Source: Bacteroidaceae bacterium (GTDB lineage: Bacteria > Bacteroidota > Bacteroidia > Bacteroidales > Bacteroidaceae). Taken from it: a stretch of 64,000 bases of DNA. The DNA is taken from the NCBI GenBank assembly GCA_017469925.1, contig JAFUFK010000016.1:404160-468159 (forward strand). Direction: 5' to 3'. The notes under the pieces were generated by a model, which saw only the letters and a program-made list of their open reading frames with translations, was not told the origin of the DNA and made no database searches. The first letter of the stretch is position 1; every line of letters begins with the position of its first letter. Of this stretch, positions 32,601 to 37,268 are shown piece by piece. A program made the translations under genes and the position numbers.

Positions 32601-33460
32601 ACACGCTTCCTGTTCTCAGCGATATGCAGACAATGCTGCGGCACTTCGGAAGCGATGAGGTTCAGGGATGGAACGACATTGTGAACCTACTTATACAAAG
32701 TGGAATCGGTGTTAATCCTCAAACTATAACCGATGCAGCGCTTGCCATAGAGGATGCCGTACAAGGCGACCTTGGAATGGGGAAGGAAATCGGAATGTTC
32801 CTGATGCGTCTTGCGGCTGTTCCGCAAAGCCAGTTGGACGAGTTGTATCTCGATGAAGTTGGCTTGATTGCAAAGGATGCCAAAGAACTGAGTGTTGAAG
32901 AACTTGCACAGCGATATGCTATTTACAAGCGAAAGCGTGGAGCATACTCGCTTCGTTGGGCATACGATGATGAAGAGAAGGCAGAACTTGAAGAAAAGTA
33001 TGTAAAGCGATTCAACAAGCGTTTGCAAGAACGTATCGCAGGCCTCAGCGAGGATGGCAAAAAAGAAGCATTTGAAGATGCAGATGACGACGACGATATT
33101 GTATTAAAGAACATTGTTGCCAAAGAAATAGCAAAGTCAATGGAACTTCAGGATTATTTTGCAAAGAGCAATCCCACACCTTGGCAGGAAGAGTATCAGC
33201 GAGAGCGTAACTTCTATGACCACATGGACGACTTGACACTTGACGTTGCAGCCAAAGCGGCCAAAGATGCAAACGACAGTCCTCGCATAAAGCAAATCGC
33301 CAATATGAAGAAGAATCTAAACAATATCCGTAAGGCTCTTGTGTTAGATGTTGAAGGACGTGAGGAGAATATGGAGAGGTTGCGCAACCTTCGCGGCAAA
33401 TATCTTGAAGCTTTGGATAATCAACCTTCTGGAGCTGTAGTCGTCGAGATAGAAGAGTAA
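17603..33460 (+). CDS. Giant (5285-residue) polyvalent phage protein, probably ejected with the genome
   Basis: At roughly 600 kDa it fills a quarter of the window. Residues 1-60 hold two copies of a short helical unit (DRKWLFDKM, DRDWYYNKS). Then come a coiled coil (250-320), glycine-rich hydrophobic helices (390-640), a barnase/RelE/colicin-E5-type nuclease-like segment (1005-1121; GDIDLWYGDDKAGLKKI, NWLLTAYE), an inorganic-pyrophosphatase-like domain (1596-1748), a DYGDISLIAPS module (1940-2390), an LPD3-like segment (2466-2580; FYDHSLTEI), an ADP-ribosyltransferase-like domain (2633-2829), a large conserved polyvalent module (2837-3360), an HExxxH peptidase-like region (3536-3541) and an HExxH one (3881-3885). 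From 4018 it is helical, with a hydrophobic stretch at 4911-4937. Such arrays are known as polyvalent proteins delivered into the host. Individual activities are inferred from motifs. Confidence 0.82.
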   Translation: MYNDEDRKWLFDKMKSAGVNTGSYDDFTQSLSNKEDRDWYYNKSKELKLDIGSPEDFESMMVEPIAQPVIAGGPSGNVFTESELKKMENGGNPKAKSSLKPTKGAVSKPSAQMPGYKQPVADFMKLDTRDLNTWKNPMGKVRDVRQQQQFSTQKPGEDKTVTDVVKAVKGDEAAAKRVGRQKAMQQIRDRIDYARVSGGKELQGIIPNSEILAPTVLRDEEGNPILGEDGEPLTGVTGDQARVNAQKHEHAKYEEAEYNSLSSQMERAQQELADIQDQIDALKTPYGVKEGEANRMRDLVRTREQIERRIAGLEIAQAGGERGFWSGLLGTGLDLSTWAFGLDKLGDASRMLSISEKMKRGEDITTEEQALLDATLKNQEVQQRLDDDSNFMFRAGRMTAEMFPFMLSIGLTGGMSGVAGIGVNAGRQAALRYAENFGADALRNRIVANMLKGTGALVGDLMAGYAMGNTVGIGNTMADVLNRRIGRLTYAPDGSITFEGGKSWAEALYQGETAQALEYGTEMMGEHIIDPALKMIARQSKNLGFMRGLSRIFTGEGGPQMIKTTYEWLNKMGVQGLPSEGLEEEVNMLLGIGLHADDTDEQVAQFLDKDTHKEIWGGMGLSIGFLHGFGAGMQGLSKTYNTANYYRYKRKAGQASRRAVALLGKDVWAPLQERIDNAPNEEMGKVYADVLNDASMNPRDKEAVLDYMVKLTEMRGYNLGRWNASQEAPQPSVREEEQIGEQLAESNSQGYDATEPEDMQDIQNRMEILREELGDELLVANLDNDPVGTLASIEDNDTRNKALQYTNARAAYNGLLQRIGDDIESNVRVAHEVVESNVDKHTNQIRPAILKHSQRPVYIVDDTNSYDNDSSIIVKDAETGKLEFVSLNDIASIGQPLDPEQEKQRVETDIRNQIAQQEVDKVNGVLTMSIGDVYDLIDQQGNPHQVQILADNGDGTVQAVVDGKQNEAFPKQVIQDMADLKNRARAQEQYSAIASQPTEEEIQPIGKSIFGNLYDQFRGRAKDAVSFLLNRKEGNAIAALRHKDVGDIDLWYGDDKAGLKKIAEKHPEVLNDLQGIIDRMHVVRASENRVILESGTHRAVISKDWYGKKADNWLLTAYEKKGTSGGSIDIVPEPEGKQNGTAPLQDSFSGDKVTENTGNEQNISKGNAMPMVGEGENAEPNFLAVTPERGHQYIYNEAGLDQEEAGQFIEANKKAADNALKKALNSKPNMGTSLSKYNKAKAEWQERVNAAQSTADYWNSVAEVEAELQQSRDEEAQRRLWSTPEGRAQALSDVTSKGPKAKAELARRIYGGYFNSDLDVPGTIEELVAMLLPYGSLNWEGYDRGTHHVRGLQEELGSNHRRGLDRNADSNAFNSYLAKKGEGMSVEELAEQMYSSPENMQDGEHPRWEDSEIRSAILDVLMNAGKSTDIRDYVLNSRINAAEEALRAEEEAAEAAKAEYAEAMHMTPDEVDLWQDYLAEEIPSLVAAYDEIYPIFAEDIIENINNDGEQQSSRSEGLDSQSAEGGNQVLDNGSQEEVREPARSAEVVAEDNEQEGPVGTAENVAVGESAPADVLPEGERVNLQEQIANAEAEVDTNPTEAQKDAGNYKKGHVNIDGFNFTIENPKGSERSGVDADGKAWSQTMNNTYGYIRGSEGVDGDHIDMFLSDDPSQGDVYVIDQVKKDGSFDEHKVMYGFGSEQEARDAYLSNYEEGWQGLGNITHVSKGEFKKWVESSHRKTKPFAEYKSVTVTMWKTKKSTLTDANRSETTPISDLGELSADKVTENLSNEQEETEENANLSDEQRKEIAKTVKGFEQETQEDFIAFERRVNDMSDAELLAYIEAQGLDETKADHPSVYDAYDARHGKEYVDYFDMYADGLHDSTRDRVEEILAQAEKEWEKGGFSSEMRTQLSAQIDACREWLDREEGQSGKTILFREGNDKTLAGFHNISSDKLKKALKQGGLANPSMAVVNTEDRAHTDYGDISLIAPSRLINARTGMNVGTYAGDAWTPTYPSVTLFFTPKGEKHRQAIAKENANGDKELENHLLHALSDYIDGNGDRLHFLFLAQKGLNPEIAQERTTHSHEEYEAVKKIFGEGTSTLPSDFTKEQSDALLALMMSEYEKKVREDSQKISDEAKREAAVEAMLDIRRKSLTDDNGKLWFAKGDNYVHGVWKDEQRRKNPKTDWYPSGNRRYVPNTLENVSRLMNKEQATNAYDNGGLSATRARLLQRFTSLAQIRKNKDLLNSDEEVEKRSKEMSDELFDIIHQISDMQKIDDNPFSNLDYAERRLQEAMTMRNPIRYLNKEYGYDIAEDSELASQIMNFIEEVKALPVKYFETKFNRPVYLNEFAVAVVPDDLDADMLNQLRQSGLDVRTYKSGDIEDRKRVNKEAVEGRSDILFREGEPDYSTMSEPDLDKEYMEALNVVEKPQRIEKLRKSEPVEITGEEYRGQYELNRDSAKKYIKEHLRGNYQIDDTGETILLAKDGAQKVTSHSMGNEAHLKSIAAIPQLLKNAIYITELPNEKGNGKYDMYRYYVCGLRIGGEDYTAKIVIGVDANGKKFYDHSLTEIEKGKLIDEVGALSTTLPSDNESSSISVSKDTKLLSILQTNPEEIARAEEKMRSVLDEMARRRGYTSSSDYQGSLAFNGAAPSKNAYFETKEERKKAFANGDFEGDYSLGDFVDNGLDNHDLEWQIDNPIPASGRDKATLASLNNLRSAVKGKKRTIKMYRAVDASVKEDSFRNGDWVTPSREYAEQHIGLQDWKKGRIIEQEVSIDDVWWNGDDINEWGYDDGKGYAYKNTANNRKLTDLVTRDDAGNVIPPSKRFDERSQDVRFREDEEAPIFISNARHAVEGIKQEKAKPEQWLAMIEKNGGMKAGEDKWLGLSDWLKGQGKKTLTKQEVLDYIRENQIEVQEVHYSEDAETNAFLEYRKEYKQYYDEAVENGKEDPQDVAWERMIEEHGEDFGLGFYALGDELQWDNDSDYTQWEYEQGGIDKPINSTRLDYTTEGLKNKREIALTVPTVESWNEGDEVHFGDADNGTSVAWIRFGETTDADGNRVLVIDEIQSKRHQEGREKGYRTAEAIAEEERLGEEVNKAQEAYDAYTRKMSEKYDGAYEDIFPDMAEAERQEADRLEQAVYAASERLQNHDVSDIPDAPFEKNWHELAMKRMLRYAAENGYDKIAWTTGTHQARRYDIGKDVEKIISYDYPSVKDADGRKSKKVEIRLRNGDTMTMRVGEDGRVIEGRSETEGKMLSDVVGKDLAKRIMEGEGKDGSIFDADRDLPAKVIDGDGLRIGAEGMKGFYDEILPRFMNKYGKKWGVKVGEVELEKPFDADHDAPLKWHSVDVNPEMKESVMQGQTMFRPGGLKFGDKASFDIHLAQNPDGGPLVYKTDVLPDVYPSPYNAFAAIRNHYPEYLVQWDEQTDKVTLTSWRSILGSQEQKPASKTQQRKEDAYAKRVKRNMRKKAEDMVEKLHISDDVLIVDNASELPDEVFEGMSSRTKKKTKRSKGWFDPTTGKIILIIGNNRSEKDILETVMHEGVAHYGLRKLFGEHFDTFLDEVHKHADKEVKDRINQLAFEKYDFDLRAATEEYLASLAEMTDFERPQMQSWWKRVRELFDQMLVRLGLGKSLTRSLDDNDLRYILWRSYHNLELQQNGLFGVADDIAMQQELKVRDFAVKATPIIKNDFRISNGEEIPFGMKIKILDAYNVVKDKHPGVVALIRTPYGYVAINKDAAALRKAFNLPDGPYILFDEEVLDKALSKLISRGNRVALTEVATNEAVAEKVSEPNVRFREDGVREEVEKFTSKYNSKPISFFSLSMSDEELIDALDIPKEYRKDEDIKELRKYFETEKPAALFDRKTEKIYIFADELKPEKTEETLFHENLHASLHEMYEDGMRNIAERFWNIAPDEGKVKRSFVEKKYKDEDEKKEELFVFWLSRSMRDGDVDDMLNMFDDEGDVIRIETFLRDIGYDKERESAERKQKERRNNGVHQKELDGVQTVGGRGRREDGFLNNKSFMLDEGAGEAENYDAGPLTFEESITKAMLELSRRNKQNLQNRMDAIAAIKGNLQQLRMAMARQREYDRSTVNDIVRLVRMLMDTGFVSDMTTYEVRRLLAMVNSATGREDISQQADKILDLITSHQIRQCKSILGKQISIRASKVNQSGVEVQGKLDVEGQRMVNALKEGMGLYEATIDERMSECLDKMGDASDEVAQKNAALEYQGLMLAKQYLEDVKASEQEEKDLKHALSQADEERRAGRFGSYDQYKEYVQSLRDSIMQNRLERVEAYRRLFNSIGDNLRDSVKKAWEFRERETARANEILHMANSDLEGMSASEHSSQKWWESAVNWSWVRGLMKPLATFDEMLRFLGRKSVDGRGYLWNRFFRDGFVKANDTAWRNLKKDHEELDAKVRDLFNGGTYIDKNGKTQKMPKINRWSDLFSLERDMPTADVGIWDAGETKTYTLTAGNLLYIYMVNKMSDGRMKLRRMGISEADVEAIKQSLDPRLIELADWMQNDYLVGKRNTYNEVHERLFGAPMASIDNYFPLKVNKRSRMQEIDPTAYTGDGDAKPSDITGAIIKRKKNTTPLDITNADAFDVMLEHLEQMEHWAAFAELSHDLKTLLSYKTFRNRLENMSSVRFGSGDVLWNNFKTACAIACGVYRPKIDKDSIDTSLVNVAKGVTAAKISLRLFTAFKQLLSYPAYLSEANIIELAKTTNPVGAAKAWNWAIENLPGFAERWQSRQAGDSRLMKTDSDWGLWREGLVKEAARIGMSPNAFVDALTVVMGAKAIYETKLKQYKKDGHPADVAKERALLDASIAYNETQQSSESGYLSAMQLDRTLASVALTVFRNSSMGYQRRLFRSLDNLKEKMKPGYREETIEYMRKQMERDGLTPEQAGRAAKRAYRRSWVEDVVNTLIFGYGIQFAWNLGSYIPYLLFGDDDDKKKEFLDDAAIHAFAGGVEGLSGGSIMSELANMGMQIAMADDDSEKKSLKQQLMNYDFNTLPVLSDMQTMLRHFGSDEVQGWNDIVNLLIQSGIGVNPQTITDAALAIEDAVQGDLGMGKEIGMFLMRLAAVPQSQLDELYLDEVGLIAKDAKELSVEELAQRYAIYKRKRGAYSLRWAYDDEEKAELEEKYVKRFNKRLQERIAGLSEDGKKEAFEDADDDDDIVLKNIVAKEIAKSMELQDYFAKSNPTPWQEEYQRERNFYDHMDDLTLDVAAKAAKDANDSPRIKQIANMKKNLNNIRKALVLDVEGREENMERLRNLRGKYLEALDNQPSGAVVVEIEE
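22119..22346 (+). CDS. Small gene nested out of frame in the giant gene
   Basis: This 75-residue frame starts with two ATGs at 22119 and is shifted relative to the giant frame (residues 1506-1582 there). It reads as a normal helical protein: AWIASLPKEEIKSWITEAKK, then LPEVQKLSQKI, then LQLANLLLLTYYLKENE. The overlapping giant frame is low-complexity linker rich in Glu, Ser, Gly and Asn (for example SQSAEGGNQVLDNGSQEE). The contrast suggests that the nested frame is the older coding frame. Whether it is still translated is unknown, and it has no clear ribosome-binding site. Confidence 0.5.
   Translation: MMENNRVAEAKAWIASLPKEEIKSWITEAKKKYGNLPEVQKLSQKITSRKDLSEQQKTLQLANLLLLTYYLKENE
29514..29639 (+). 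CDS. Second small gene nested out of frame in the giant gene
   Basis: This 41-residue frame lies in the same shifted phase as the one at 22119. It reads MTKKENQQKESKKSGG, then MEYIKKNWTVFKPS and an acidic tail. The giant frame over it is again low-complexity (KERESAERKQKERRNNG). Fifteen nt after its stop an in-phase Met of the giant (residue 4018, MLDEGAGEA) begins the C-terminal helical module. This looks like a former gene boundary. Confidence 0.45.
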   Translation: MTKKENQQKESKKSGGIMEYIKKNWTVFKPSEDEEEEKTDS

Positions 33461-33484
33461 ACGAAAATTTCACAAGACAAGAGA

Positions 33485-33508
33485 GGGGAGGCTCAACGGC
33501 CTCCCTTC
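33485..33508. terminator. Bidirectional hairpin between convergent phage operons
   Basis: GGGAGGC (33486-33492) and GCCTCCC (33499-33505) form a 7-bp stem followed by TTCTT. It ends the giant-protein transcript. From the other side it overlaps the last codons of the small leftward gene at 33493. Confidence 0.7.
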
Positions 33509-33606
33509 TTGATTCTTGTAGGTTTACCATGAACGGTGTATGTCGCCAATGGATTGTGCGAAAGTGTTGCTATGCCTTCAAGGCCGTTCTTCCCTATCTG
33601 TTCCAT
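33493..33606 (-). CDS. Tiny hypothetical protein at the end of the terminase operon
   Basis: The frame has 37 residues from an ATG at 33606 (MEQIGKNGLEG), ending in HGKPTRIKKGGR. It overlaps the stop of the preceding gene by 13 nt, as in tight phage operons, and its last codons form the terminator stem. An upstream Met in the same frame exists at 33711 but lies deep inside the neighbouring gene. No function is recognised. The support is position and plausible composition only. Confidence 0.45.
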   Translation of the reverse strand: MEQIGKNGLEGIATLSHNPLATYTVHGKPTRIKKGGR

Positions 33607-34052
33607 GGGGTCCGTATCTTTGCAATGATTTTTGCTTTCAGCAGTTTCCGGCCAAGGCGGCGCTCTTCCTTGCGTTTCCGTGAGAGTTCCTTCCGTACCT
33701 GGTCGCACCACTTGAAGTAGTGTTTGCGCTTAATCGCTATGATTTCAGGAGTAATCATGCCACTTTCGTTTCGGTAAGGTGTAAAATAGAACGATTCCTG
33801 AATGAGGTGGATGACATGAGACTGTTTCCCTACATAGCCCTTGCGCTTGAAATACTTCAGGTCGTGCTTTGTCATTACGACGAGTTTGCCGTCGAGGTTT
33901 GGCATGACATAATAGCGTTCACAGTGCTTGGCGTGTGCTTCATCGGCTTTCTTGATGGCCTCATCGAGTGTCAGTCTCGCTTTGAATTTTGCAATTGGAT
34001 TCATAAGATTTACATGTGTCAGTCTCGCTTTGAATTTTGCAATTGGATTCAT
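33594..34052 (-). CDS. Basic hypothetical phage protein with duplicated N-terminus
   Basis: The protein has 152 residues if the outer start at 34052 is used, or 136 from the inner start at 34004. A 48-bp tandem duplication copied the start codon and the first codons, so the protein begins MNPIAKFKARLT-HVNL-MNPIAKFKARLT. The body is soluble and basic, with MPNLDGKLVVMTKHDLKYFK in the middle and a very basic helix at the end (KELSRKRKEERRLGRKLLKA). It starts 23 nt behind the terminase gene on the same strand. I do not recognise a family; a packaging or head role is only suggested by position. Confidence 0.65.
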   Translation of the reverse strand: MNPIAKFKARLTHVNLMNPIAKFKARLTLDEAIKKADEAHAKHCERYYVMPNLDGKLVVMTKHDLKYFKRKGYVGKQSHVIHLIQESFYFTPYRNESGMITPEIIAIKRKHYFKWCDQVRKELSRKRKEERRLGRKLLKAKIIAKIRTPWNR

Positions 34053-34063
34053 AAGATTTACAT
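33968..34063. repeat. 48-bp exact tandem duplication spanning a start codon
   Basis: The segment 33968-34015 is repeated immediately at 34016-34063 without a mismatch. Because 48 is divisible by three, it adds 16 residues in frame to the leftward gene and gives it two equivalent starts. Confidence 0.95.
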
Positions 34064-34075
34064 TAAAGTTAATAA

Positions 34076-36250
34076 TTATATGATAGCCGCAGTAACGGTT
34101 TTTTTCTTTCTCTTGGCCCTGCGCTGTGCCAGAGTGGTGCGCTTGACAATAGTGGGCAAGGGCATTTCTTTGAGACATACATACATGCCGATGGCGCGTG
34201 TCATCAGCTTGTCGTCATGATACCCGGACATGGCCTCATATCCTCCGTTATCCGTCTCAATGTATGTGGCATATTCGTCAAGACATCCTTCGTCACGCTC
34301 AATGTATAGTTGCTCGCGGACAACCTTTTTCAAGTTGTGGATGATAACTTTCTTTGTCAGCGTATTGGTATGGAAGCCGTACTTACGTGGCGCACCTTCG
34401 CGTATATCCTCGGCGCTCTGTTTCCTTGCGTACAGGTTTTCATATACTTCGCGTATCAGGTTTAGGATGTATTCCGCATCGCCCTTTGTGTTGTTGGTTT
34501 CAAGGGTGTTGCTCTCGATAACCAGTTTTGCTTCATTATAGTATTGTGCTATTTGCGTTGCCTTCCATGCCAGCAGGTCCATATCGATGTGACCGTACCA
34601 TTGTGCCACTATGGTAGGTGGAAGTCCGTCAATCATATACAGACGGTCTATGACGAGGATAACAGCAAAGTCGGCCTTAGCAGTATGGCCCTTGCAGACA
34701 TCGACGACAACCAGGTATCGGTCTGTGACCTCTTCATCCTCGTCTTTCTCCACATCCTGCCATATCCAAAGCCTTCCGTCTTTCTCCTTCTTGAAGCGAA
34801 GGTTCTGCAAGGCATCTGCTCCTTCGTCGTCTCTTCCGTATATTTCGCCGGTGAACTTGGGAGGCCTGCAGGTCCCGCGCATCTTATTGATATCGGCAGC
34901 ATCAAACACTTTGCGTCCCGAGTAGGTGAAAGCCTCAATGTCATCCGACGGATATTCCGAAGCCATGGAAGCGTGTGAGGTGTACTTCGTACGTTCGGCA
35001 ATATACCAGTTGATGGCCTCCAGCGTTGCACCGTCTTGCCAGAGTTTCCACAGATATGAGCCAGGTTCTGCACGGTCGGATTCCGTAAAGTCAACATTCC
35101 TGTTCCGATAAAGCCATAGGGCAAACTGCACAATTGGAGGCAATGGGCTATCTGCGTCAAGCGTTTCGGTGATGGGCAGGCTGTACTGGTCAATCTCAAA
35201 CCATGCAATAAATAGTGCCTCGAATTGTGATTTCCCTTTCTTGGCAGCAAGATATTCCTTGTGAAAAAGATTACCTGTTCCGTTTGCCGTTGACTCATAG
35301 GCAATCAAGGTCAATGGTTTATATAAGACTCCAGACAATGCGCTGTTGACAACTTTCTCAGGCGTAATCTTATCCGTATCTTTCCAAAGGGCCACCTCTG
35401 ACAGATGCACAAGGCTGTAGCCACCACCACGGCATGACCTTGGGTTCTCTGCCGTACCAATCTTAATCTTACACTTGCGCTGTGGCACGCGGTGGATAAG
35501 TCCACTCTTACCTACGCCGACATACTTTGCTTCATTGTCGGAATACTCTTCATCGGCATCGTGGAGAAATTCAAGAGGATATTCATCAATCATCCTCTTG
35601 AACATATCATTGATTTCGTCAGAGGTTACGGTTTGGTGCGCAATGATAAGGGAATTAATGCCGATTTTGTGGACAAGCTGTAGCCATGCCATGTATAACT
35701 GTATGCAAGTTGAGCCTCCCCATTGACGCGCCTTAAGCAGGACAATACGAATGGGCTTTCCAGAAACTCGCATCTTCTCCAGTTTATTTACCAACTTTCG
35801 CTGTGCCCTGTTAAGCCTGAACAGAATATCGTCACCTCCTTCTTTCGGAGATATGTAAGCGAGGCTTGCTGCCCAGAAAGCAAAGTCGTGCCTGATACGG
35901 ACGCGCATGTACTCCCGGATGATTTTCTGCTTTTCTTCTTCCGAATAGTATTGGTCAACAAATTCATCGTCATAGAACGCCTTGATGGAACCAGCTTTGA
36001 CAAGTTTCTTTATCAAAGGCACTTTCATCATCGTGTCAGGAAGGTAATGCTCCTTAAATGGAAAGTCTTTTATGGTAACGTGCGTGCGCTGTCCTATAGA
36101 ACCCTCGCCCGTAATGGGGTTGAACTTGGCCAATATGACATTGTTGCGCGCCTCGTTTTCTGCAAGAATTGCTCTTACAGCCTCAGCATCATCGCCCAAC
36201 AGTCGCTCATGGACTTTGGTTATCTTTGTCATTGGTATCACTTTAGCCAT
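34076..36250 (-). CDS. Terminase large subunit
   Basis: This 724-residue packaging motor has an ATPase part with a Walker A-type loop KARQWGGST (173-181), a Walker B strand ending in an acidic residue (SLVHLSEVALW) and the coupling segment YESTANGTG. The C-terminal nuclease has its acidic residues in VVVDVCKG, VIESNTLE and YHDDKLMTRAIG. It cuts and pumps concatemeric phage DNA into the prohead through the portal. Unusually, it lies on the strand opposite to the head genes and far from the portal (51861-53813). It overlaps the rhomboid gene upstream by 13 nt. Confidence 0.95.
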   Translation of the reverse strand: MAKVIPMTKITKVHERLLGDDAEAVRAILAENEARNNVILAKFNPITGEGSIGQRTHVTIKDFPFKEHYLPDTMMKVPLIKKLVKAGSIKAFYDDEFVDQYYSEEEKQKIIREYMRVRIRHDFAFWAASLAYISPKEGGDDILFRLNRAQRKLVNKLEKMRVSGKPIRIVLLKARQWGGSTCIQLYMAWLQLVHKIGINSLIIAHQTVTSDEINDMFKRMIDEYPLEFLHDADEEYSDNEAKYVGVGKSGLIHRVPQRKCKIKIGTAENPRSCRGGGYSLVHLSEVALWKDTDKITPEKVVNSALSGVLYKPLTLIAYESTANGTGNLFHKEYLAAKKGKSQFEALFIAWFEIDQYSLPITETLDADSPLPPIVQFALWLYRNRNVDFTESDRAEPGSYLWKLWQDGATLEAINWYIAERTKYTSHASMASEYPSDDIEAFTYSGRKVFDAADINKMRGTCRPPKFTGEIYGRDDEGADALQNLRFKKEKDGRLWIWQDVEKDEDEEVTDRYLVVVDVCKGHTAKADFAVILVIDRLYMIDGLPPTIVAQWYGHIDMDLLAWKATQIAQYYNEAKLVIESNTLETNNTKGDAEYILNLIREVYENLYARKQSAEDIREGAPRKYGFHTNTLTKKVIIHNLKKVVREQLYIERDEGCLDEYATYIETDNGGYEAMSGYHDDKLMTRAIGMYVCLKEMPLPTIVKRTTLAQRRAKRKKKTVTAAII

Positions 36251-36753
36251 GGGGCAGGGGAGTTAAGAAAACCTACGGTAACACCTGCCACATAGCAATA
36301 AATATGAAGCAGGTTGCCAATGGCTATGTGAAACAATATAGAGCATGCATAGCCTATGGCGATAAATAGTACTATGCAAATGTGATATCTCAGCTTCTTA
36401 GCCTGCCATGATACCATGCCAAGCAGGCAAAAGCAAATGCCCGACAAACCAACGGTCGGTTGTTCGCCTATCATCGAACAAGGGCACGCGCTTGCTAAGG
36501 CATAGGCCCAAAGCAGATAAGACATAGGCACATCGAAGGTAAAGACAATGCTCAGCAGACACCAGGCGTTGAGGCCGACATGGATGAGGCTTGCATGAGC
36601 GAAGTGATAAGAAAAGCGGTGTGGCCATGAGGAATCGTTTGTTATTCCCCATGCAACCATATCCCATCCCAACAACTTGCTTAAAAGGAACATGGCCAGG
36701 ACGGCAAGGCTCAGAACAAGTGCCGCAACTTTCGTTTCCTTTCTTCGAGACAT
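36238..36753 (-). CDS. Phage-encoded rhomboid intramembrane serine protease
   Basis: This 171-residue protein has six hydrophobic segments (about 8-28, 52-72, 76-92, 100-116, 122-141, 147-163), the minimal rhomboid core. All hallmark residues are present: H53, H58 and N62 spaced as in E. coli GlpG (FAHASLIHVGLN), the catalytic serine in GLSG (S104), and the partner histidine H150 followed by G157 in the last helix (LHIYCYVAGVTVG). Rhomboids cut transmembrane segments of other proteins. The gene overlaps both neighbours (43 nt with the upstream gene, 13 nt with terminase), so it belongs to the packaging operon. The substrate is unknown; see the finding on the capsid protein leader. Confidence 0.85.
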   Translation of the reverse strand: MSRRKETKVAALVLSLAVLAMFLLSKLLGWDMVAWGITNDSSWPHRFSYHFAHASLIHVGLNAWCLLSIVFTFDVPMSYLLWAYALASACPCSMIGEQPTVGLSGICFCLLGMVSWQAKKLRYHICIVLFIAIGYACSILFHIAIGNLLHIYCYVAGVTVGFLNSPAPWLK

Positions 36754-37154
36754 TTCTTTTTTGCTTTCCAGATAAATAATCGCGCAGTGTCAGGTGTCAT
36801 GTAGAACGCTGGAGCCTCTTGCTCGACAACTATTTCTACAAGATGCGTCAGTGGAATTTTGCCGTGCAGTTTCCTCTCTTGCTCGACGCGCCTGTAGATT
36901 TCATTGTACATCGCCAGTTTGGTAGGTCGCATTGGCGGTGTCTTACCTTTTATGATAAGAGAAACGACATTCAGCGCACGCTCGGGACTTACCCAAAATC
37001 GCTTTGCCGGCATTTTTACAACTTCCCTATACACTTTGGAGATACTGATACGACCAGTTTGAGAGAGTTGGAGACTTATCTGCTCGCGATAAGCACGCAA
37101 CAAATCAAGGTTGCGCTCCTGCTCAAACTCTAACGTACTTCCTGGTCGTTTCAT
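36711..37154 (-). CDS. Putative DNA-binding protein heading the terminase operon
   Basis: The protein has 147 residues from MKRPGSTLEFEQERN at 37154. The upstream in-frame ATGs lie in the promoter. It is basic and helical, with RISISKVYREVVKMPAKRFW and the phrase PDTARLFIWKAKKKC near the end. As first gene of the operon terminase-rhomboid it may be the small terminase subunit. That would match the usual small-then-large gene order, but no family signature is visible. It overlaps the rhomboid gene by 43 nt. Confidence 0.65.
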   Translation of the reverse strand: MKRPGSTLEFEQERNLDLLRAYREQISLQLSQTGRISISKVYREVVKMPAKRFWVSPERALNVVSLIIKGKTPPMRPTKLAMYNEIYRRVEQERKLHGKIPLTHLVEIVVEQEAPAFYMTPDTARLFIWKAKKKCLEERKRKLRHLF

Positions 37155-37172
37155 CAGGTGAATTTTTTTATA

Positions 37173-37218
37173 CAAAAATACTATCAACCGTTAAAAGATA
37201 AAAGTTTCGCTTCTTAAT
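37173..37218 (-). promoter_or_regulatory. Probable leftward promoter of the terminase operon
   Basis: TATTTTTG on the minus strand (37180-37173) is preceded, with a 20-nt spacer, by ATTAAGAAGCGAAACTTT (37218-37201), which matches the 16010-16027 box at 13 of 18 positions. It is interlocked with the rightward promoter at 37190-37233 in the same geometry as at 15.98 kb, but is more degenerate. Confidence 0.5.
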
Positions 37219-37233
37219 AGGGCCGTATATTTG
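37190..37233 (+). promoter_or_regulatory. Rightward late-type phage promoter for the head genes
   Basis: GTTAAAAGATAAAAGTTT (37190-37207), 18-nt spacer, TATATTTG (37226-37233). The upstream box is identical, base for base, to the one at 15962. Scaffold and capsid genes start 36 nt downstream. Confidence 0.78.
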
Positions 37234-37268
37234 TGGTGTAATAAATTATTAACGTAAACAAATGCGAA

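Noticed and set aside
33720-34220. 166-codon rightward frame
   Set aside because: Antisense to the end of terminase and the gene behind it; its internal repeat is only the 48-bp DNA duplication.
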